From: Siphonodentalium dalli
Taxonomy: Eukaryota > Mollusca > Scaphopoda > Gadilida > Siphonodentaliidae
Reading direction: 5' to 3'
Length of the DNA stretch: 64,000 bases
Assembly (NCBI GenBank): GCA_032622095.1
Contig: CP136063.1
Span: 77,479,980-77,543,979, forward strand
The position numbers and the translations under genes are program-made. A model generated the notes under the pieces. The model made no database searches. It was given only the letters and a program-made list of their open reading frames with translations, and was not told the DNA's origin. Below, in pieces: positions 58,808 through 64,000 of the stretch; the first letter of the stretch is position 1; every line of letters starts with the position of its first letter.

Positions 58808-60912
58808 GACATACATGTTATGTATTGTTTGTATTTATGTATATAGGTTCTAGTATGTTACATCTTCGATGTTGACTTTGCAAAATAAGCAATTCAATTG
58901 CATTCAGAAATGGCTTCTTTCAGTTTGATAGCATTATCATTTTTTTCAAAAACTAAATCATTCACAATCAAATCAATATCTTAAAAATAGTTGATTCATT
59001 AAAACATTGATTAGTGCAACCACTCATTTATTTTTCGAGAATGATAAATAATTATACTGTTTGCGCAACAAATTGGCACACCTTTATAAAAGCGACATTT
59101 TCTGGTTTTCAAAAAAGTGATTTTCCTTCCAAAACAGGGCGGTGGTGTGGTGGGGGGGGGGCGGGGGGTAGAGCGGTCGCGAAATATTTCCAGGATACAA
59201 TGTCTGGTTTGCTGGGCGCCTCTGAGTCCCCCATATCGCAGATTGTTCCAATGCCATATGTAACATTGTTGAACATCCATGTTTAAAGACAAATTATGAC
59301 TGCTAACATGAATATGAATATTCAGACTTATAACCTGAACCAAAAAATTGACCATTATTTAGTCAACTTGAGGGAATGGTGCTCCAAGTTTATAGTTTCC
59401 CAACATTTCTTTTATAGCACGATTTAATGGGGTGGGTCCGGCTTCTGGCATAGGAAAAGAAATTCAGTAAAAAGCGATTCAATCAGTTCTCGCGTGTTTT
59501 CAATGTTGGTTTTTACCTTTAATTATCTCTGTGATGCCAATGTCAGCTCATTTAATTCTTCTTTTACCTTAAATGGTATGCATATTGATATGAATAGTTC
59601 CTGTATTAGTGTACGATGTTCACCCTTGAGTAGAGAGGTATTTAATTTCTGGGACCTACACATATAATACAATTGTTAAGTAATTGCACATAACTTGCTC
59701 ATTATTACAAAACAGTTGCTCATCTGTGGATTACAACTTTTGATTTCGGGACCCCCTTGTATTGAAAAGGTGTTTTCTTCAATATTCAAATTGTTATTGG
59801 TTATTGGAACACACTGCAGATGGAAAATAATGTAATTATAACAGAGAATGGGCGACGATATGGTAATATAATCGGGGCTGTATATATATGGCCAAGGTAG
59901 ACAATCCTGTTGTGCATACAAATCTTCGTCACATATGATGTACACTGGTGATGCGAGTAACCCGTTGGCACAGCTAATGCTAAATCTTTTGTACGTATGA
60001 GCGAGTGTGGTGATGTTCTGCGATTTCAGGTAGAGAATATGTGTCGGACTCGTGATTATACTTTAACGTGTCCTCATTGTTGGACACATATTAATAAGGA
60101 CATTAGGTTTTAGATGCTATGGTGCGCTTGGCACATGCAATGGGGCCCCATGTCATGATATTAGACCCAATACATATGGTATAAGCTAAAGATACCATGA
60201 GATAATCGGGATGAAGGTACGAAGCTCACCCATTACCAAGTCATAGGTATATGGAAAAATACGAAATGAATCACGACTCACGAGTAAATTAAAAAGCTCT
60301 TATAAATAGTGAGATACCTTTGATAAATTGCAATCAACATTCAGCCGAATGTGTATTTAACGCCGACAGAAGTGTCATGAATTGCCGATAATTTAGATAA
60401 ATGTTATAGTGGAAAATTTATGAAGATCCACACAAATTCATGAGAGGTTTCGTAATCTTCCGTACAATTATTGCCACCCCTTTACATATACATATAACTA
60501 ATGTAAATGACAGAAAATTAATGTACAAGTGAAGAAAGACTGACTAGTTAATGAGTGTTGATTTTCCCTTGTAACAGCTATGGTCATATCGTGACATACA
60601 TGTAAGACGGCCTAAATTCAGGCTTCGGCGTCCATTCATTATTCCTCCAAATTTAAGAAGACATTTACTTCAGATATGACTAAACAATGCATGGTCCAAT
60701 TCTTTACTCCTTGCTAGAACACGATATGTTATATTAGAGGCATGTGCTGTCACGCTCACCGGGACCACAAGAAACGAGACTAGATATGAAGTGGTAGATT
60801 GTTGGTACATATGCATGTTATATATGTATACTTGTCTCCGAGACATGCCAAGCGTTGCCCTGTGTACACTATATAACACACAATGAACCGACATTCAGAT
60901 GCTGTATGCGTT
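58808..60912. other. Unassigned ~2.1-kb stretch
   Basis: A G-rich tract lies at 59145-59168. Mirrored frames over it (59011-59355) are composition artefacts. No transposon end or gene recognised. Confidence 0.35.
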
Positions 60913-60935
60913 TTTGAGACAATGCATTTTTTTGG

Positions 60936-61034
60936 GGATTAGGCCGCTTCGGTGACCGTGTGGTACCGACTTCGGAATTTGAGTTGCAAGTCACTCTCGT
61001 CGTCACGGGCCGGGGTTCGAATCCCACCTAATCC
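60936..61034 (+). tRNA. tRNA-like pseudogene inside an inverted repeat
   Basis: 99 bp with a 7-bp acceptor-like stem (ggattag / ctaatcc) and a perfect B-box-like ggttcgaatcc at 61013-61023. D and anticodon arms cannot be drawn convincingly and the T stem has mismatches, so not a functional tRNA. It is bracketed by tttgagacaatgca (60913) and tgcgttgtctcaaa (61043-61056). The opposite strand gives a 199-codon frame whose end contains GLGGIRTPARDDES, a known kind of by-product of tRNA-type sequence. May be the head of a tRNA-derived SINE. Confidence 0.4.
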
Positions 61035-61056
61035 AAAAATTGTGCGTTGTCTCAAA

Positions 61057-61640
61057 CATACATGCAGCTTCTTAATAGGAAGAGTTCGAAGCCACGCCCA
61101 CGGCTGTAATATATAAACATATGCATGTTTCAAACATGTATATGCGACCTTGAGTATCAAGCTAAAAGCTGCGTGATCTTTGAATACAAATCTTTTATAA
61201 GACTTCAGTGCATGAGCTCGAAGCGATGAGGGCCCGCAAGCATTGGGTCGAGACAATGCCGGTATGATTAGTATATAACTGACGGCATACTCGACGTGAT
61301 TTGCGTCTAAATGGGACACTTGACTCTGACCGAGAAGTATGTCGAGAACCATCTGTGTACCTTTCGGAAGCCACTCGACTCGGGCGAGAAAATTGATCGC
61401 GCGCATGCATGGAGACCTGTGGTGGGAAACACTAATGAACCAATCAGCTAATATATAGAAATTTAAATATGGGTCTCTCTTCAATATGCATTCATGCAGA
61501 TTCTTAGCTATAAGATAGTAGTACAAAGTCGCACACACCAGTCAACAAAAGCTTCTGTCACTAGAAATCGATTTTGGTTGTCCATACATTAATACAGCGA
61601 AACTGTGTTGTAATGTTTGGTGGCTGCTGGTAGCAATCTC
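61057..61640. other. Unassigned stretch
   Basis: Covered on the minus strand by the rest of the 199-codon frame mentioned under the tRNA-like element; that frame has no recognised domain. Confidence 0.35.
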
Positions 61641-62030
61641 GAGTCCTTGGGGAATTGTACATTCTTTTATTTCAGAAAAACCGAAATTCCAACTGGCTGA
61701 GAGATCTCCATCAATTTTGTGACACCGTCATTATAAACAAAACGGTTCAAACGTCTAGGTTCTGGAACATATACATTGAGATTCTCGAATCTAGAATCCT
61801 ATACAGTCGACTGCAAAAATAGTGAAACATACGTCGGTCCTTCTGGGGAATTGTACATTAATTTAGGTCACAAAAACCGAAATTCCAGCTATCTGAGAGA
61901 TGTACATCTTTTTAGTTAGTATAAACTAAACATTTCAAATTCTTATATTCTAGAACCTATATATCGAGCTTCTCGAATATAGATCATATAGAGTCGGCCA
62001 CAAAAATAATAAAACATATACATCGGTTTT
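61641..62030. repeat. Two tandem copies of a ~197-bp unit
   Basis: ggggaattgtacatt..aaaccgaaattcca followed by ctgagagat, tctagaac and ctcgaat blocks begins at 61649 and again at 61844. The copies are about 75 per cent alike by eye. Confidence 0.8.
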
Positions 62031-63189
62031 CCAATTTAGCTGCATAATTATACTTGAATAAGAAAATGTTTTTGCATTCGGAAACAGCTTTGATCTGTCT
62101 AGCGTATTTTCTGTGTCTCGAATATTTAATATGTGAGAATATTGATACGAAAGAATCGAAACTTAACACTCGCACTAGATTCATAGCCAAAATGAGTGTC
62201 TTAATTATCTGAATAACCAAAATTGCACATTGAATCTACAATCTAGCGAAGATAAATTTAACTATTGCGCAAATAATTAAAAAAAGACTTTATCACTATA
62301 CCGGGAATTGTTAATTACCACAGGTATCAAAAACACGTTGACTTGACTGAATATACTGATATGCAAAACAAGGAAAATATAAATTGATTTTGACAGTCAT
62401 CTAGGTGTTAGTCGTATTGAACATAAATTAATTTCATAATAATGGTATCAGAACTCGGTTGTCACATGGTAAATTGGCCACAATTCTCACAAATTTAAAG
62501 CCGACTGGTGACAGGTGAGCCGTTCAAATGGTTGCGACAAACAAGAGTGAATATCATGCTCAACAATGAACTAACTTAAAATGGACATGGCTCATTCGAA
62601 CCTCCAAATTTGTTCTACGTAATTTGGACGACGGATATGATAGGTCAATAAATAAACGAACTATTGATATACCGGCTTCATATGCTCTGAAAAAGTCACA
62701 GCCATTTTGCAGACGTTTTCAACTTTTCGCCAGAAGTCAGTCAAACGCTCTTCATTGCTACCATATCAGGAATAGACTACCATGGAACGCTCTTTTCTGC
62801 TATGTCGTGAAAATGGCCGTTTTGTGTTTGGGACACAAACACCCTATTCAGAGTTGTATTTTTCATTACTTTAATCGTACTTTTTGGGATACATAATGTT
62901 CGTAGAAAGGTAGTTAAGATATTTATCGACCTATTTCGATACTGAGAAAAATTCAAAAGCGAATAATATTATGTGTATTTCGGAGCGCAAACCGCCATGT
63001 GTAAAATTAAAATTATATATAAAATTTAACGTCAAACTTTCATTTCGATAACAACACATGCTACGATGTCAGGCACTAAATTGTCTCGCCGTGATCCATT
63101 TGCTGTTTTCGAATGGCAATTTTTATTTATAAATGCGCCTTCGCCTTAAATTTAAACCTCTGGTTAGAACATAATAACCTTACATATTT
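62031..63189. other. Unassigned stretch with family A fragment
   Basis: 62738-62810 (aaacgctcttcattgctacc, atggaacgctcttttctgc) matches the double gagcgtt region of family A in reverse. The rest has no recognised feature. Confidence 0.45.
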
Positions 63190-63482
63190 GTAAAGATCCG
63201 TTTTGTTATCAGAACTGATCCCAGCCAATACCATATTATTGTCACCGGAAAATATTGTCACACGTTGCACACATATATAACGGTGTGTTACTCTCCGTGT
63301 TGCCACCAGACAAGTCTTCTTTCGTCAACATGGCAAAGGCAAACACGACACTCATCCGAGAAAATCACGTTGGCACATCGACGTCTGGTCGAACGCTTTT
63401 CAATTCAATGCCAGCAATAATACTTTTTTTCACAAGTCGACGGCGCGTAGTTTTGAACCCTTGAGTGGATTGCGGACAGTTT
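63190..63482 (-). pseudogene. Decayed Tc1-type transposase fragment
   Basis: On the minus strand, shifting frames give in order TVRNPLKGSKLRAVDL, KKVLLLALN, VIFSDECRVCLCHVDERR, LVWWQHGE and MVLAGISSDNKTDLY. This is the order in Tc1 transposases: end of the HTH region, then the second catalytic Asp in (V/I)(L/I)FSDE, then the W-rich and (W/L)(G/A)GIS..G(R/K)TDL block. Frameshifts and stops show it is dead. The third catalytic acidic residue is not visible. No TIRs were identified. The 69-codon plus frame at 63255-63464 is its antisense shadow. Distinct from family E, which has no coding sequence. Confidence 0.75.
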
Positions 63483-64000
63483 GGCACCGGTTCATGAATC
63501 GGCCCACGAATTTGTTGTGTTAAAATAAAGAAGGTATATGATTACGTCAACAGGTATACGTTTTGACTAAAACTAATTTGAACTAATTTGAAGAAAAAGG
63601 GTTACCTCATCTTTTCATATTAGTCACCAGGCGGTCTTATCTTTCAAACGTTATTTTGGTCTTCCAATTGTTAACCGGTCTTTCACTTGGCCAGTCTCTT
63701 GACGTTTCACTCGCAAATTGCTAATCGTATTCGTTTAAACATCCACATATGTTTAACGGGGGTTATAAACGTCTTTGAGCAGCATATAACTGTATTTATG
63801 TTCGTGGTCAAAAGCTCTTCAGAGCTTGTGTTTGTATAATGTTTTTTACCTCCGACTCCTAGATAACATTTATCTTGTCTTATCTGTATTTATCTTATCT
63901 TTTGGGGTGTCTTCATATACTAGACTTATGGCGATTGCCCTTGTTCGGCCCGTCATACGGGGCATGGTTCCTTTAGAGTGAATGCAGTGGATTATATATT
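63483..64000. other. Unassigned end of window
   Basis: Includes a tatcttatctgtatttatct-type short repeat (63872-63900). No gene recognised. Confidence 0.35.

Noticed and set aside
60939-61538. 199-codon minus-strand ORF
   Set aside because: Its end is the antisense of a tRNA-like element (GLGGIRTPA-type by-product) and the rest has no recognised domain or splice support.
63255-63464. 69-codon plus-strand ORF
   Set aside because: Antisense shadow of the decayed Tc1-type transposase.

Overview
This looks like gene-poor, AT-rich animal genomic DNA. No ribosome-binding sites, operons or long intact ORFs are visible. The best guess at origin is a bivalve mollusc or close lophotrochozoan. The reason is several short Helitron/Helentron-type elements (pearl/HINE architecture: TCTG microsatellite, internal tandem repeats, terminal hairpin plus CTAG), decayed non-LTR reverse transcriptases, and very dense MITEs. 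Species cannot be fixed from the sequence.

Layout. 0-3.4 kb: palindromes and foldback MITEs. 3.0-10.8 kb: a 2.67-kb segment in three tandem copies, each carrying a TTAA-flanked hairpin element. 10.9-17.4 kb: a TTAA element, a 30-bp minisatellite, a large palindrome between direct repeats, a 5'-truncated LINE with a 38-bp target duplication, and a 48/96-bp minisatellite. 18.4-19.4 kb: a 0.96-kb element with TA duplication. 21.7-31.4 kb: more MITEs and two tandem arrays of roughly 145-bp units, one hit by a MITE with a 9-bp duplication. 32.6-41.8 kb: a duplicated 620-bp element, one copy with a MITE inside, and a Helitron-like insertion. 43.2-51.7 kb: two decayed RT fragments, a Helentron-like element amid CT/TA/CA microsatellites, a 5S-rRNA-derived SINE-like piece and some weak candidate exons. 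52.2-55.1 kb: a three-layer nested transposon stack. 56-64 kb: a long-TIR foldback, a truncated second copy of the 0.96-kb element, a tRNA-like hairpin and a decayed Tc1-type transposase.

Families named here: A = TTAA-flanked, ends AGrCACG (10.9, 27.5, 52.2 kb); B = foldback at 2.3 kb (also 41.8, 51.1); C = TTAA-flanked, ends CCCTTTCAGTG (4.6, 7.3, 9.9, 21.8, 41.6, 49.5, 50.0); D = TTAA-flanked, about 380 bp (1.9, 28.2, 35.6); E = TA-flanked palindrome, ends CAGTAATGCCC (42.3, 48.4, 51.4, 53.3); F = TA-flanked with ACGGT hairpins (18.4, 58.3); G = GTAGCArTACAC ends (32.6, 39.8).

Protein coding: no intact gene could be recognised. Fragments of transposon proteins are convincing. A cluster of protein-like open stretches on the minus strand at 47.3-49.9 kb, one with canonical splice sites, and one plus-strand stretch at 38.2-38.4 kb are the only candidates for host exons, and all are weak.
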